45,002 nt of DNA from an uncultured Sutterella sp. Its GTDB lineage: Bacteria > Pseudomonadota > Gammaproteobacteria > Burkholderiales > Burkholderiaceae_F. The stretch covers positions 1-45,002 of the forward strand of contig CAJKSP010000018.1 in the NCBI GenBank assembly GCA_905202595.1, given 5' to 3'. Both the position numbers and the translations under genes were made by a program. Of this stretch, positions 23,377-32,344 are shown in pieces (within the stretch, counting starts at the first letter, position 1; each line of letters starts with the position of its first letter). The notes beneath the pieces were generated by a model. The model did no database searches. It was not told the DNA's origin and saw nothing but the letters and a program-made list of their open reading frames with translations.

Positions 23377-25686
23377 TTGCAGCTCCCCAGCCTTACCCGT
23401 ATCGCCGCAGCGCTGACGGCCGTGATGCTCGCCGGCCAGGCTTCGGCCTTCGTGATATCCGACATCCGTGTGGAGGGCATCTCCCGAACGGAGCCCGGCA
23501 CAGTCTTCTCGCACCTGCCTTTCCGCGCAGGCGACGAATACACGCCCGACAAGGGCGTGCGCGCCATCCACTCGCTGTATCAGTCCGGACTTTTCCGCGA
23601 TGTTGCGCTCTCGCAGGACGGCGACGTTCTGGTCGTGCGCGTGATGGAGCGTCCTGCCGTTGCAACGATTGAAACGCATGGCATCAAGGCGTTCGACAAG
23701 GACGCTGTCGAGAAGAGCCTGCGCGACGTCGGCCTGGCGGAAGGCCGCATTTTCGACCAGGCGACGCTTGACCGCGCCGACCAGGAGCTGCGCCGGCAGT
23801 ATCTCGCCCGCGGCTACTACGGCGTGAACGTGTCGACGGTGGTGACGCCTCTGGAGCGCAACCGCGTGCGCATCACGATCAATGTCGACGAAGGCCGCGC
23901 CTCCTCGATCGCTTCGATCCGCTTCACGGGCAACCGCACGTTCGAGACCGAGGATCTTCTCGACCTCATGCAGCTCGGCACCCCCAACTGGATGTCGTGG
24001 TACACGAAGCGCGACCTCTACTCGCGCGAAAAGCTCGCTGCCGACTTGGAGACGATCCGCTCGTTCTACATGAATCAGGGCTACCTCGACTTCAAGATCG
24101 ACTCCGTGCAGGTCTCGATCGCGCCGAACCGCTCCGACGTCTACATCGCCATCAATCTGACGGAAGGCGAGGTCTACAAGATCAACAGCGTCAAGCTCAC
24201 GGGCGACATGCTTGGGCTTGACAAGGATCTTGAAGCCCTCGTGAACGTGAAGCAGGGCGACATCTACAACGCCGAAGCGGTGAAGAACGTCTCGACGGCC
24301 ATTACGGACAAGCTCTCCACGCTCGGCTATGCCTTCGCGACGGCGAACGCCAATCCGATTTCGGATCCTGACAAGCGCACGGTCGACATCGTCTACACGG
24401 TCGACCCTGGCCGCCGCGCCTACGTGCGCCGCGTGAACATCATCGGCAACAACCGCACGCGCGACGAAGTGATCCGCCGCGAAGTGCGCCAGTACGAAGC
24501 GGCGTGGTTCAACAGCGACTTGGTCAAGCTCTCCCGCGACCGCATCGACCGCCTCGGCTACTTCGAGAGCGTGACGGCCGATCCCAAGCCCGTTCCCGGC
24601 ACGCGCGATCAGGTCGACCTTGAGGTCAACGTGAAGGAGCGTCCGACGGGCTCGATTTCGCTCGGCGCCGGCTACTCCACGTCGGAAGGCATCATCCTTT
24701 CGGCAGGCTTTGCGCAGAACAACGTCTTCGGCACGGGCAATTCGGTTTCCGTCGACGTCAATACGTCGAAGTCTCAGCGCACGCTTGCGCTCTCTGTCGT
24801 CGAACCCTACGTCACGCCGGAAGGCGTGAGCCGCAGCTACGACATCTACGACCGCCGAGTCGACCTTGAAGAGCTCGATGTGGCGGACGTCAAGTACGAG
24901 ACCCGCGGCGTAGGCGTCGCCTGGGGCATCCCCTTCACGGAGCTCGACCGCGTCTATCTCGGCGGCCGCCTCGAGTCGACGAAGGTGATGACGAACAACA
25001 ATTCGCCGCAGCGCTACAAGACGTACAAGGACGAGTTCGGCAACAACCCGATGAGCTTGGCGCTCACGCTCGGCTGGTCGCGCGACTCCCGCGACAATTC
25101 GCTCGCGCCGACGCGCGGCGTCTATCAGCGCCTCTCGGGCGAATTCGGTCTGCCGGGCCTTGACATTCAGTACTACAAGGCGACGTACCAGTACCAGCAG
25201 TACATCCCGCTGTCGAAGACATGGACGCTTGCCTTCAACGGCGAACTCGGCTACGGCGACGTGTACGGCAGCACGTCGATGTACCCGTTCTTCAAGAACT
25301 TCTACGCCGGCGGCATCGGTTCGGTGCGCGGCTATGAATCGGGCTCGCTCGGCCCGCGCGATACGAACGGCGACGACCTGGGCGGCGACCGCATGGTGAC
25401 GGGCTCCATCGAGCTTCTCGCGCCGCTGCCGGGCGGCGACCGCACGCTGCGCATCTTCGGCTTCCTGGATGCCGGCACGGTCTGGGGCTACGAAAGCGTC
25501 CCGGGCGCTCCGGGCGAATACCGCCGCCAGAAGATCGATCTCGGCGACCTGCGCTATTCAACGGGCATCGGCGTGGCCTGGATTTCGCCTCTTGGACCGC
25601 TGCGCTTTTCGATCGCCTGGCCGCTCAACGACGAAGCGAGCGACGACGTTCAGCGCTTCCAGTTCCAGATCGGCAAGGGCTTCTAA
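23377..25686 (+). CDS. bamA: Outer membrane protein assembly factor BamA (TTG start)
   Basis: A 769-residue Omp85 protein, the core of the BAM complex that inserts beta-barrel proteins. A signal peptide (IAAALTAVMLAGQASA) leads into five POTRA repeats (about residues 25-425; first begins FVISDIRVEGISRTEPGTVF) and a C-terminal beta-barrel. The conserved lid-lock motif VRGYESGSLGPRD is near residue 650, and the last residue is phenylalanine as expected for a barrel end. The only start that keeps the full signal peptide is TTG at 23377; the next ATG would cut into it. The ribosome-binding site is weak (GAAGAG). It is ended by a strong terminator. Confidence 0.96.
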   Translation: MQLPSLTRIAAALTAVMLAGQASAFVISDIRVEGISRTEPGTVFSHLPFRAGDEYTPDKGVRAIHSLYQSGLFRDVALSQDGDVLVVRVMERPAVATIETHGIKAFDKDAVEKSLRDVGLAEGRIFDQATLDRADQELRRQYLARGYYGVNVSTVVTPLERNRVRITINVDEGRASSIASIRFTGNRTFETEDLLDLMQLGTPNWMSWYTKRDLYSREKLAADLETIRSFYMNQGYLDFKIDSVQVSIAPNRSDVYIAINLTEGEVYKINSVKLTGDMLGLDKDLEALVNVKQGDIYNAEAVKNVSTAITDKLSTLGYAFATANANPISDPDKRTVDIVYTVDPGRRAYVRRVNIIGNNRTRDEVIRREVRQYEAAWFNSDLVKLSRDRIDRLGYFESVTADPKPVPGTRDQVDLEVNVKERPTGSISLGAGYSTSEGIILSAGFAQNNVFGTGNSVSVDVNTSKSQRTLALSVVEPYVTPEGVSRSYDIYDRRVDLEELDVADVKYETRGVGVAWGIPFTELDRVYLGGRLESTKVMTNNNSPQRYKTYKDEFGNNPMSLALTLGWSRDSRDNSLAPTRGVYQRLSGEFGLPGLDIQYYKATYQYQQYIPLSKTWTLAFNGELGYGDVYGSTSMYPFFKNFYAGGIGSVRGYESGSLGPRDTNGDDLGGDRMVTGSIELLAPLPGGDRTLRIFGFLDAGTVWGYESVPGAPGEYRRQKIDLGDLRYSTGIGVAWISPLGPLRFSIAWPLNDEASDDVQRFQFQIGKGF

Positions 25687-25714
25687 GCCACGGAAGAGGC
25701 TGCGGGCCCCAAAG

Positions 25715-25767
25715 AGAGCCGCCGTCCTTTGCCGCTATCCCGGCGGCAAAGGGGCGGCTCTTTTTTT
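25715..25767 (+). terminator. Strong intrinsic terminator of bamA
   Basis: AGAGCCGCC plus CCTTTGCCGC pair with GCGGCAAAGG plus GGCGGCTCT in a stem of about 19 pairs with a small bulge, followed by seven T residues. Confidence 0.93.
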
Positions 25768-25805
25768 AGGAAATGCATCAGAGCGCCGGGCGCTCGGGGC
25801 GCGGT

Positions 25806-25814
25806 TGCTAGAAT
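25806..25814 (+). promoter_or_regulatory. Extended -10 promoter before skp
   Basis: TGCTAGAAT (TGn plus TAGAAT) lies 60 bases before the skp ATG and just past the bamA terminator, where a new promoter is needed. The -35 region is GC-rich and unconvincing, as is common for extended -10 promoters. Confidence 0.45.
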
Positions 25815-25874
25815 GTCGACACGCCAGCGGCACTCTGCCTGCTTGGCCTCTCTAGGCACTCTGAGAATCACCCC

Positions 25875-26468
25875 ATGAAAGCGCTTCTTCTTCGCGCCGC
25901 GCTTGCCGCGGCGATTTCGGCAGCGGCGATCGGCCTGCCGCATGCAGCTCTTTCGGCGCCTGCTGCGGCCGCATCGGCTGCGCCTTCGGCTTCCGGCGCC
26001 CCGCTCAAGATCGGCGTCGTCAATATGGAGCGCATTCTGCGCGAAGCCAAGCTCGCACAGCTTGCAAGCGACCGGCTCAATGCTGAAGGCCAGCGCCGGC
26101 AGGAGGAGATTGAGGCGCTTTCCCGCCGCTTCAAGTCCCGCCTGGAGCGCTTCGAAAAGGAGGCGCCCTCCATGGATGAGACGGCGCGCGTGCAGGAGCG
26201 CCGCGCGCTCGCCGAAATGGAGCGCGACGTGACGCGCCGCAGCCGCGAAGCCCGCGAAGAGTTCAATCAGCGCCGCAACGAAGAGGTGCTCTTGCTGCAG
26301 AACCGTGCCGGCCGCATCATTCAGGACATCGCCAAGCGCGACCGCTACGACCTGGTGCTCTATGAGTTCTTCTACGCCAGCGACCGGGTCGACATCACGA
26401 AGCGAGTGATTGAAGAGCTCGACCGCGGCGTCAAGGTTCCGGCGAAAACCAGCCAGGCGCGAGACTGA
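25875..26468 (+). CDS. skp: OmpH/Skp family periplasmic chaperone
   Basis: A 197-residue protein with a signal peptide and an alanine-rich spacer. The OmpH/Skp core runs from KIGVVNMERILREAKLAQ (about residues 45-62) through a long charged coiled coil (about 65-150) to IIQDIAKRDRYDLVLYEFFYASDRVDITKRVI. Skp trimers hold unfolded outer-membrane proteins on their way to BamA, which fits its place between bamA and lpxD. The ribosome-binding site is weak. It probably starts a transcript that continues into lpxD and fabZ. Confidence 0.93.
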   Translation: MKALLLRAALAAAISAAAIGLPHAALSAPAAAASAAPSASGAPLKIGVVNMERILREAKLAQLASDRLNAEGQRRQEEIEALSRRFKSRLERFEKEAPSMDETARVQERRALAEMERDVTRRSREAREEFNQRRNEEVLLLQNRAGRIIQDIAKRDRYDLVLYEFFYASDRVDITKRVIEELDRGVKVPAKTSQARD

Positions 26469-26536
26469 GGCTGGTCTGATACCAGTGCGCTCTGCGTCAG
26501 CCAGAGCGATTCGACAACTTTCAAGGGAGCTCTTCA

Positions 26537-27631
26537 ATGAGCGAACACAGCTATCCGATTTCGCAGCTTGTCGAGCGCGTCGCCGCGCTTTCGAAGGGCC
26601 GACTCGAGATGCGCCTGTCGGGCGCAGGCGATCCTGAGGTGAGCCGCTTCATGCCGCCGCAGGCGGCCGGCGAGGGCGACATCGCCTTTCTGACGAATCC
26701 GGCCTACGCGCATGCCATGAAGGATTCCGCCGCGTCGGTGCTCGTCATGCGCGAAAAGGACTGCACGGCCGTCTTCGGCGGCATTCCCGCGGAGCGCATC
26801 GTGCTCCTCTGCGAGGATCCCTATGCGTTCTTCGCCTTCGCGTCGCAGCTCTTCTATCCGGTGAAGCGAGAGCCGGGCATCCATCCCAGGGCCTATGTGG
26901 AAGAGGGCGCGGAGGTGGATCCGACGGCGACTGTGGACGTCTTCGCCGTCGTCCGCCGCGGTGCCAAAGTAGGCGCGCACGCGCTCATCTCTGCGGGCGT
27001 CTATGTGGGCGAAGATGCAGAGGTCGGCGCCGGCACGATCATCTATCCCAACGCCGTGCTTTATCCGCGGACCGTTGTCGGGGAGGGCTGCTGCATACAG
27101 TCGGGCGCCGTGCTCGGCGGCGACGGCTTCGGCTTTGCGCCCTTCCGCGGCGAGTGGGTGAAGATCCCGCAGCGCGGCCGCACGGTTCTCGGCAACGACG
27201 TCGAAATCGGCGCGAACACGACGGTGGACCGCGGCGCTTTGGAAGATACGGTTGTGGGCGAGGGCACGAAGCTCGACAATCAGATTCAGCTCGGCCACAA
27301 CGATCGAATCGGCCGTCACTGCGTCATGGCGTCGTGCGTCGGCATTGCCGGCTCGACGACGGTCGGCGATCACGTCATCATCGGCGGCGCCGCCATGGTG
27401 AACGGCCACATCACGATTCCGTCCGGCTCAGCCATCGGCCCGGCTACGGCGATTACGGGCTGGGGCAAGGAGCCGCAGCAGCTGACGGGCTTCTTCCCTG
27501 CGCTGCCGATGAAGGACTTTCTGCGCTCCTCGGCGGTGACTTCGCGCCTGCCGGAGATGCGCGCCGAACTCAAGGCGCTGCGCCGCGAAGTCGAGGCGCT
27601 CCGCGCGCTAATCCAAAAGGAAGAAGCGTAG
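26537..27631 (+). CDS. lpxD: UDP-3-O-acylglucosamine N-acyltransferase
   Basis: A 364-residue LpxD, the third step of lipid A synthesis, adding the second acyl chain from acyl-ACP. The N-terminal uridine-binding domain (about 1-105) is followed by the left-handed beta-helix of hexapeptide repeats (about 110-320), with the catalytic histidine region NQIQLGHNDRIGRH (about 250). A C-terminal helix, RAELKALRREVEALRALI, ends the protein. GGGAG lies a suitable distance before the ATG. It precedes fabZ with 134 bp between. Confidence 0.96.
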   Translation: MSEHSYPISQLVERVAALSKGRLEMRLSGAGDPEVSRFMPPQAAGEGDIAFLTNPAYAHAMKDSAASVLVMREKDCTAVFGGIPAERIVLLCEDPYAFFAFASQLFYPVKREPGIHPRAYVEEGAEVDPTATVDVFAVVRRGAKVGAHALISAGVYVGEDAEVGAGTIIYPNAVLYPRTVVGEGCCIQSGAVLGGDGFGFAPFRGEWVKIPQRGRTVLGNDVEIGANTTVDRGALEDTVVGEGTKLDNQIQLGHNDRIGRHCVMASCVGIAGSTTVGDHVIIGGAAMVNGHITIPSGSAIGPATAITGWGKEPQQLTGFFPALPMKDFLRSSAVTSRLPEMRAELKALRREVEALRALIQKEEA

Positions 27632-27765
27632 CCCATCCAAAAGCGCGACAATCAAGCCCATCTCCGGATCCGGGCCGGCCGGATCCGCGTGCGCCCTCGA
27701 TCCCGTTTTTCCCCAGCGATCCTGCTACGGCGGGGTCTGCATTTTTTCTCGAGTTTCTCTGCCAA

Positions 27766-28242
27766 ATGCCCAAGTCCTTGAACATCCAAGACATCATGGA
27801 CCAGCTCCCGCATCGCTTCCCGTTCCTGCTGATCGACCGCGTGCTCGAGCTCTCCGACGACCTCACGCGCGTCGTCGCCATCAAGAACGTGACGATGAAT
27901 GAGCCGCAGTTCACGGGCCATTTCCCGCAGGCGCCGGTGATGCCCGGCGTGCTGATCGTCGAAGCGATGGCGCAGGCCTGCGCCATCATCGCGCTCGCCC
28001 GCCTGCCGGCGGATGTCGACCGCAAGAACTGCCTCTACTACTTCGCCGGCATCGACCATGCGCGCTTCAAGCGCGTCGTGCAGCCCGGCGACCAGCTCGT
28101 GATTGAAGGCAAGTTCCTGCGTGCGAAGCTCGGCCTCGGCGTGTTCGAGGCTGTGGCCCGCGTCGACGGCAAGGTGGCCGCCGAAGCGACGATGATGTGC
28201 GCCTACCGTCCGGCGCCGAAGAAGGAAGAGCCTAAGGCCTGA
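27766..28242 (+). CDS. fabZ: 3-hydroxyacyl-ACP dehydratase FabZ
   Basis: A 158-residue hot-dog fold dehydratase. The signature HRFPFLLIDRV (about residues 16-26) and the active-site helix region GHFPQAPVMPGVLIVEAMAQ (about 53-72), with its histidine and glutamate, are intact. It supplies acyl chains for membrane lipids and competes with LpxA for 3-hydroxyacyl-ACP, hence the usual lpxD-fabZ-lpxA order. The start is set by family length; the frame is open upstream, antisense-like and overlapping lpxD, and has no homology. No good ribosome-binding site is visible. Confidence 0.95.
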   Translation: MPKSLNIQDIMDQLPHRFPFLLIDRVLELSDDLTRVVAIKNVTMNEPQFTGHFPQAPVMPGVLIVEAMAQACAIIALARLPADVDRKNCLYYFAGIDHARFKRVVQPGDQLVIEGKFLRAKLGLGVFEAVARVDGKVAAEATMMCAYRPAPKKEEPKA

Positions 28243-28280
28243 AGCGCGGCCTGAAGAGGCTTCCTTTCTCTTTTGCTCAA

Positions 28281-28320
28281 AGCGCTCCGAGGATTCGCAG
28301 TTCCGCGGAGCGCTTTTTTT
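28281..28320 (+). terminator. Intrinsic terminator after fabZ
   Basis: AGCGCTCCG (28281-28289) pairs with CGGAGCGCT (28306-28314), followed by an uninterrupted T-run to 28320. Confidence 0.92.
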
Positions 28321-28367
28321 GCAATTCAGGGCCGGCGCTTTCTGCCGTAGCATGCCGCCGCGCCCCG

Positions 28368-28373
28368 TATAAT
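28368..28373 (+). promoter_or_regulatory. -10 box of an lpxA-lpxB promoter
   Basis: A perfect TATAAT lies after the fabZ terminator and 116 bases before the lpxA ATG. No good -35 is seen at 16-18 bases. Confidence 0.45.
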
Positions 28374-28488
28374 CCAAAGATGATCCTCCGCAGGGCGCGG
28401 CATGCGCGCTGCCGAGCCTCCCTCACGAACCGGCGCCCGCGCCTCTTCAGGCGCGCTGCGGCGCTGCTTCGCGCGAATAAGGAAAGAC

Positions 28489-29277
28489 ATGGCACAAATT
28501 CATCCGTCCGCAGTGGTAGATCCTCGGGCTGTGCTTGCCGACGACGTCGTCGTCGGTCCCTTCTGCCTCGTGGGGCCTGAAGTGCGCATCGGCCGGGGCA
28601 CGGTTCTTCGCAGCCACGTCGTCGTCGAGGGACGCACGACGATCGGCGAGCGCAACGTCATTTTTGCCGGCGCTTCCATCGGCTGCCAGCCGCAGGATAA
28701 AAAGTATGCCGGCGAGGATACGGCACTCATTGTGGGCGACGACAACGTCATCCGCGAGAACTGCACGATGTCGATCGGCACCATCCAGGATCACGGTCTC
28801 ACGACGGTCGGCTCGCGCAATCTCTTCATGGCCAATGCGCATGTGGCGCACGACTGCTCGGTCGGCAGCGACGTCATCCTTGCCAACAACGTTGCGCTCG
28901 GGGGGCATGTCGTGATCGAAGATCACGCCATTCTCGGCGGGCAGGCGGCGGTGCATCAGTTCTGCCGCGTCGGCGCCTATGCCATGGTGGGCGGGCTTTC
29001 TGGCGTTGTGCAGGACGTACCGCCTTATCTCATCTGCCATCTGAACCCGGCAAAGCCTGTCGGGCTCAACATCGTAGGACTGCGCCGCGCCGGCTTCACC
29101 GACGAGCAGATCCGCGCCATGCGCGCGGCGTTCGGCGCCGTCTATCGCGAGAATCTCGTCGTGAAGGAGGCGCTCGCCAAGATCGACGCCCTCAAGGCGG
29201 AAATGCCGGGTGCGGCCGAGGTGCTGGCGCACTTCGCGGACTTTATTGCATCGAGTAAGCGCGGCATCAGCCGATAG
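28489..29277 (+). CDS. lpxA: Acyl-ACP:UDP-N-acetylglucosamine O-acyltransferase
   Basis: A 262-residue LpxA, the first step of lipid A synthesis. It opens with IHPSAVVDPRAVLADDVVVGP, typical of the first hexapeptide coils. The catalytic histidine lies in AHVAHDCSVG (about residue 120), and the C-terminal helical domain contains NIVGLRRAGFTDEQI. AAGGAAAG is directly before the ATG at 28489. It is followed by lpxB after 101 bp. Confidence 0.96.
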   Translation: MAQIHPSAVVDPRAVLADDVVVGPFCLVGPEVRIGRGTVLRSHVVVEGRTTIGERNVIFAGASIGCQPQDKKYAGEDTALIVGDDNVIRENCTMSIGTIQDHGLTTVGSRNLFMANAHVAHDCSVGSDVILANNVALGGHVVIEDHAILGGQAAVHQFCRVGAYAMVGGLSGVVQDVPPYLICHLNPAKPVGLNIVGLRRAGFTDEQIRAMRAAFGAVYRENLVVKEALAKIDALKAEMPGAAEVLAHFADFIASSKRGISR

Positions 29278-29378
29278 CGAGACAATTCAGCCGGGGGCCG
29301 CTTGAAGCGTCAGGAAGCGCGCGGCCTCTGCCCGATGGCGGCATCGGGATTCACAGAAAAAAGAATCTGGAGACACGA

Positions 29379-30578
29379 ATGGGCACCCATCAACCGATCC
29401 TCACCCCCGAGAAGAACGGGGCCGTCTGGCTTGCCGGCGAATCGAGCGGAGACTTCATCGCGAGCCTTGTGCTCCCGGAAGTGGAGCGCCGGATGAAGGG
29501 CGCGCCGCAGTACGGCATCGGCGGTCCGCGCATGCGCGCCGTCGGCTTTCACTCCTGGTACGACATCAATGAGCTCAATGTCCGCGGCTACGTCGAGGTG
29601 CTTTCGCATCTGCCGCATCTGATCAAGCTGCGCAGCGAGCTTGCGCGCCGCTTCGCTGATTCGATGCCGCAGGTGTTCGTGGGCGTCGACAGTCCCGACT
29701 TCAATCTCACGATTGAAGAGCGGCTGCGCCGCCGCGGGATTCCGACAGTGCATTTCGTGAGTCCGGCCATCTGGGCTTGGCGTCCTGAGCGCATTCATGC
29801 GATCCGCCGCGCAGTCGACCACATGCTTCTCGTCTTCCCCTTTGAAGAGGAGCTCTACAAGCGCGCCGGCATTTCCGCGACGTACGTCGGTCATCCGCTC
29901 GCGAGCGTCATTCCGATGACGCCCGATACAAAGGGCGCCCGCGCTGAGTTTGGCCTTGCCGAAGACGATCTGCCTGTTGTGACGGTGATGCCGGGCTCGC
30001 GCATCGATGAAGTCAAGGGCTGCGCGCCCGCTTTCTTCGGCGCTGTGGAGAAGCTTCTTCATCGCTTGGGCGACATGCATGTGCTGATTCCGGCGGTTGA
30101 CGAGCGCGCCCGCGCGAGCATCATCTTCCAGGCCGGCCAGTATGCGCGTCTGGCTCAGCGCATGATCGTGCGCATCGGCGGCTCGCACCGCATGATTGAA
30201 GCGGCCGATGCGGTTCTCGTGGCTTCGGGCACGGCTTCGCTTGAGGCGGCGCTCTACAAGAAGCCCATGGTTGTCGGCTACAAGATGCCGGCGCTGACGG
30301 GCCTCATCATGCAGAAGAAGGGCCTCGTGCACCACGTGTCGCTGCCGAACATCCTCATGGGCGAGAACGTCGTGCCGGAATTCCTGCAGTATTTCTGCGA
30401 GGCCGATCAGATTTCGTATGCGCTTGAAGATGCGCTCACGAACGAGAGCCGCCGCAAGATGCTTGAAGAGCGCTTTGTGAAGCTGCATGAAAGCCTCAAG
30501 GCCGATACGGCCAATCTCGCGGCCGACGTCATCATGGAGATGGCGTCGAGGAGCCCGAACGGCCGCGGCGCCCTCTGA
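29379..30578 (+). CDS. lpxB: Lipid A disaccharide synthase
   Basis: A 399-residue glycosyltransferase (GT19) joining UDP-2,3-diacylglucosamine and lipid X. Conserved parts: AGESSGDFIASLV (about residues 19-31), IGGPRM, VFVGVDSPDFNL, HFVSPAIWAWRPERI, VGHPLA, VMPGSRIDEVK and ASGTASLEAALYKKPMVVGYK. GGAG is placed well before the ATG. A terminator follows, so lpxA-lpxB form a short unit. Confidence 0.96.
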   Translation: MGTHQPILTPEKNGAVWLAGESSGDFIASLVLPEVERRMKGAPQYGIGGPRMRAVGFHSWYDINELNVRGYVEVLSHLPHLIKLRSELARRFADSMPQVFVGVDSPDFNLTIEERLRRRGIPTVHFVSPAIWAWRPERIHAIRRAVDHMLLVFPFEEELYKRAGISATYVGHPLASVIPMTPDTKGARAEFGLAEDDLPVVTVMPGSRIDEVKGCAPAFFGAVEKLLHRLGDMHVLIPAVDERARASIIFQAGQYARLAQRMIVRIGGSHRMIEAADAVLVASGTASLEAALYKKPMVVGYKMPALTGLIMQKKGLVHHVSLPNILMGENVVPEFLQYFCEADQISYALEDALTNESRRKMLEERFVKLHESLKADTANLAADVIMEMASRSPNGRGAL

Positions 30579-30647
30579 TGTCTTTTGAGCCTGCAGCGGC
30601 TGGCGCTGCTGCGGGCGCAGCGCGCCGCAAGGGGCTCGCTTGGGAGA

Positions 30648-30675
30648 AAGCTCCGCCGGGCGGCGGAGCTTTTTT
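30648..30675 (+). terminator. Intrinsic terminator after lpxB
   Basis: AAGCTCCGCCG (30648-30658) and CGGCGGAGCTT (30661-30671) form an 11-pair stem with a very short loop, followed by TTTT. Confidence 0.85.
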
Positions 30676-30735
30676 CTTGACCTGGGCGCGCCCTGCAGCT
30701 TCGAGCGCTGTTCATTTTCCTTCTGCTGATCCCTT

Positions 30736-31425
30736 ATGACTGAAGCGCATCTGCGCGGTTCGGCGCCGCTCGCTGACGAGCCGGACCTTTTCGACGAGGC
30801 AGGCCTGACCTGCCCGCAGCCTCTGACGGCAGGCGTCGATGAAGCCGGCCGCGGGCCGCTGGCGGGGCCGGTCTGCGCCGCTGCGGTGATTCTCGACCCC
30901 GACAATCCGATTGAGGGCCTTGACGATTCGAAGAAGCTTTCCGCAAAGAAGCGCGAAGCGCTCGAGCCCCTCATCAAGTCGCGCGCCAAGGCGTGGTGCG
31001 TCGCCTGGGCGTCGGTCGAAGAGATTGACCGCCTCAACATTCTGCAGGCAACCATGCTGGCAATGACGCGGGCTGTCGAGGGCTTGTCGCTGCAGCCGGC
31101 GCTCGTTCTCGTTGACGGCAACCGCACGCCGAAGCTGCCCATGCATGCGGAAGCCATTGTGAAGGGCGATGCGCTCGTGCCTGCCATTTCTGCCGCGTCG
31201 ATTCTGGCCAAGACCGCCCGAGACCGCCTGATGAAGGAGCTCGCCCTCCAGTATCCGGGCTACGGCTTTGAAGTCCATGCGGGCTACGGCACGAAGCGCC
31301 ACCTCGAGGCGCTTCGAAAGCTCGGACCGACGCCCGAGCACCGCCGCTCCTTTGCGCCCGTGCGCGAGCTTCTCGCCGGAGAAGCGGCTAAGGAAGACGG
31401 CGCATCCTCATCAACCAAGGAATGA
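30736..31425 (+). CDS. rnhB: Ribonuclease HII
   Basis: A 229-residue RNase HII that removes ribonucleotides from DNA and RNA primers. Acidic catalytic residues are in GVDEAGRGPLAGPV (about residues 33-46), LDDSKKLS, LVDGN and the aspartate of TARDRL. An N-terminal extension of about 30 residues precedes the domain. Its last four bases overlap an ATG of the following methyltransferase gene (ATGA), suggesting coupling. Confidence 0.96.
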   Translation: MTEAHLRGSAPLADEPDLFDEAGLTCPQPLTAGVDEAGRGPLAGPVCAAAVILDPDNPIEGLDDSKKLSAKKREALEPLIKSRAKAWCVAWASVEEIDRLNILQATMLAMTRAVEGLSLQPALVLVDGNRTPKLPMHAEAIVKGDALVPAISAASILAKTARDRLMKELALQYPGYGFEVHAGYGTKRHLEALRKLGPTPEHRRSFAPVRELLAGEAAKEDGASSSTKE

Positions 31426-31430
31426 GCTCC

Positions 31431-32261
31431 ATGTCCACTCTTTATCTTGAAAGCGAAGCCAATGCGCGCGTAAAGCGCTGGAAGAAGCTTGCCGCTGATG
31501 CTCGAAGCATCCGCCGCGAGCGCGCGACGCTTCTCGAAGGCATTCATCTGCTGCAGACGGCGCTCGAGCATCCGCAGCAGGCGAAGCTTTCGGCGCTGAT
31601 GCTCGCTGAAGAGAGCGCAACGGCAGAAGCGCGCGCATTGGCGGAAAGCGCTGCACGCGCTTTCAATGCCCCGCTCTTCGTGCTGGCCGAACGGCTTTAC
31701 GCCGCCATTTCGCCCGTTGAACACGGCGCGGGCTGCATGGCCGAGATGGCGATTCCGGAGCCGGCGCCCATCGAGCGCTGGGCGAACGAGGATGCGCTCT
31801 ATCTCGACGGCGTTCAGGATGCCGGAAATGCGGGAACGCTCATCCGCACGGCGGCAGCGTCGGGCGTCAAGGTCGTAGCGGCAAGCGTCGGCACGGCGGC
31901 GCTCTGGACGCCCAAAGTGCTTCGCGCCGGCATGGGCGCTCACTTTTCCGTGCAGATTGCAGAAGGGGTGAGTCCGCAGGCGCTCTCTGCCGGCTACCGC
32001 GGGCTCATTGCCGCAGCGGATGCGCGAGGCGGCGAAGATCTCTTCGCTGCCGCCGATTACGCCGAGGGTCCCGTCTGCTGGATCATGGGCGCCGAAGGTC
32101 CAGGCGTATCCGAAGCGGCGCTTGCCGCGGCCCGCTGCCGCTTCTACATTCCCATTGAAGCCGGGGTGGAGTCGCTCAACGTCGGCGCCGCGGCGGCCGT
32201 TTGCCTCTTTGATGCGCGCCGCCGCCGCCTTGAGCGCGCGCGCCGCGCTGAACGGCCCTAA
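31431..32261 (+). CDS. SpoU/TrmH-family RNA 2'-O-methyltransferase
   Basis: A 276-residue SPOUT-class methyltransferase. The N-terminal substrate-binding part begins ESEANARVKRWKKLAADARSIRR. The knotted catalytic domain has LYLDGVQDAGNAGTLIRTAAASGV (motif 1), IMGAEGPGVS (motif 2) and IPIEAGVESLNVGAAAAVCLF (motif 3). It is most likely an rRNA or tRNA ribose methylase; the target cannot be told from sequence. The ATG at 31431 has AAGGA nine bases upstream; an ATG at 31422 overlaps the rnhB stop. Pairing with rnhB is typical for beta-proteobacteria. Confidence 0.9.
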   Translation: MSTLYLESEANARVKRWKKLAADARSIRRERATLLEGIHLLQTALEHPQQAKLSALMLAEESATAEARALAESAARAFNAPLFVLAERLYAAISPVEHGAGCMAEMAIPEPAPIERWANEDALYLDGVQDAGNAGTLIRTAAASGVKVVAASVGTAALWTPKVLRAGMGAHFSVQIAEGVSPQALSAGYRGLIAAADARGGEDLFAAADYAEGPVCWIMGAEGPGVSEAALAAARCRFYIPIEAGVESLNVGAAAAVCLFDARRRRLERARRAERP

Positions 32262-32344
32262 AATCGCCCCAAGCTTCTGAGGCGCTTCGGGCTCTCCGTC
32301 CTGGCGCTTCAGCCGACCTACGCTTGATACGGAAAGCCCCATCC

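Noticed and set aside
29310..31211. 633-codon open frame on the - strand over lpxB and rnhB
   Set aside because: Same reason: antisense to genes with complete motifs, no motif of its own.
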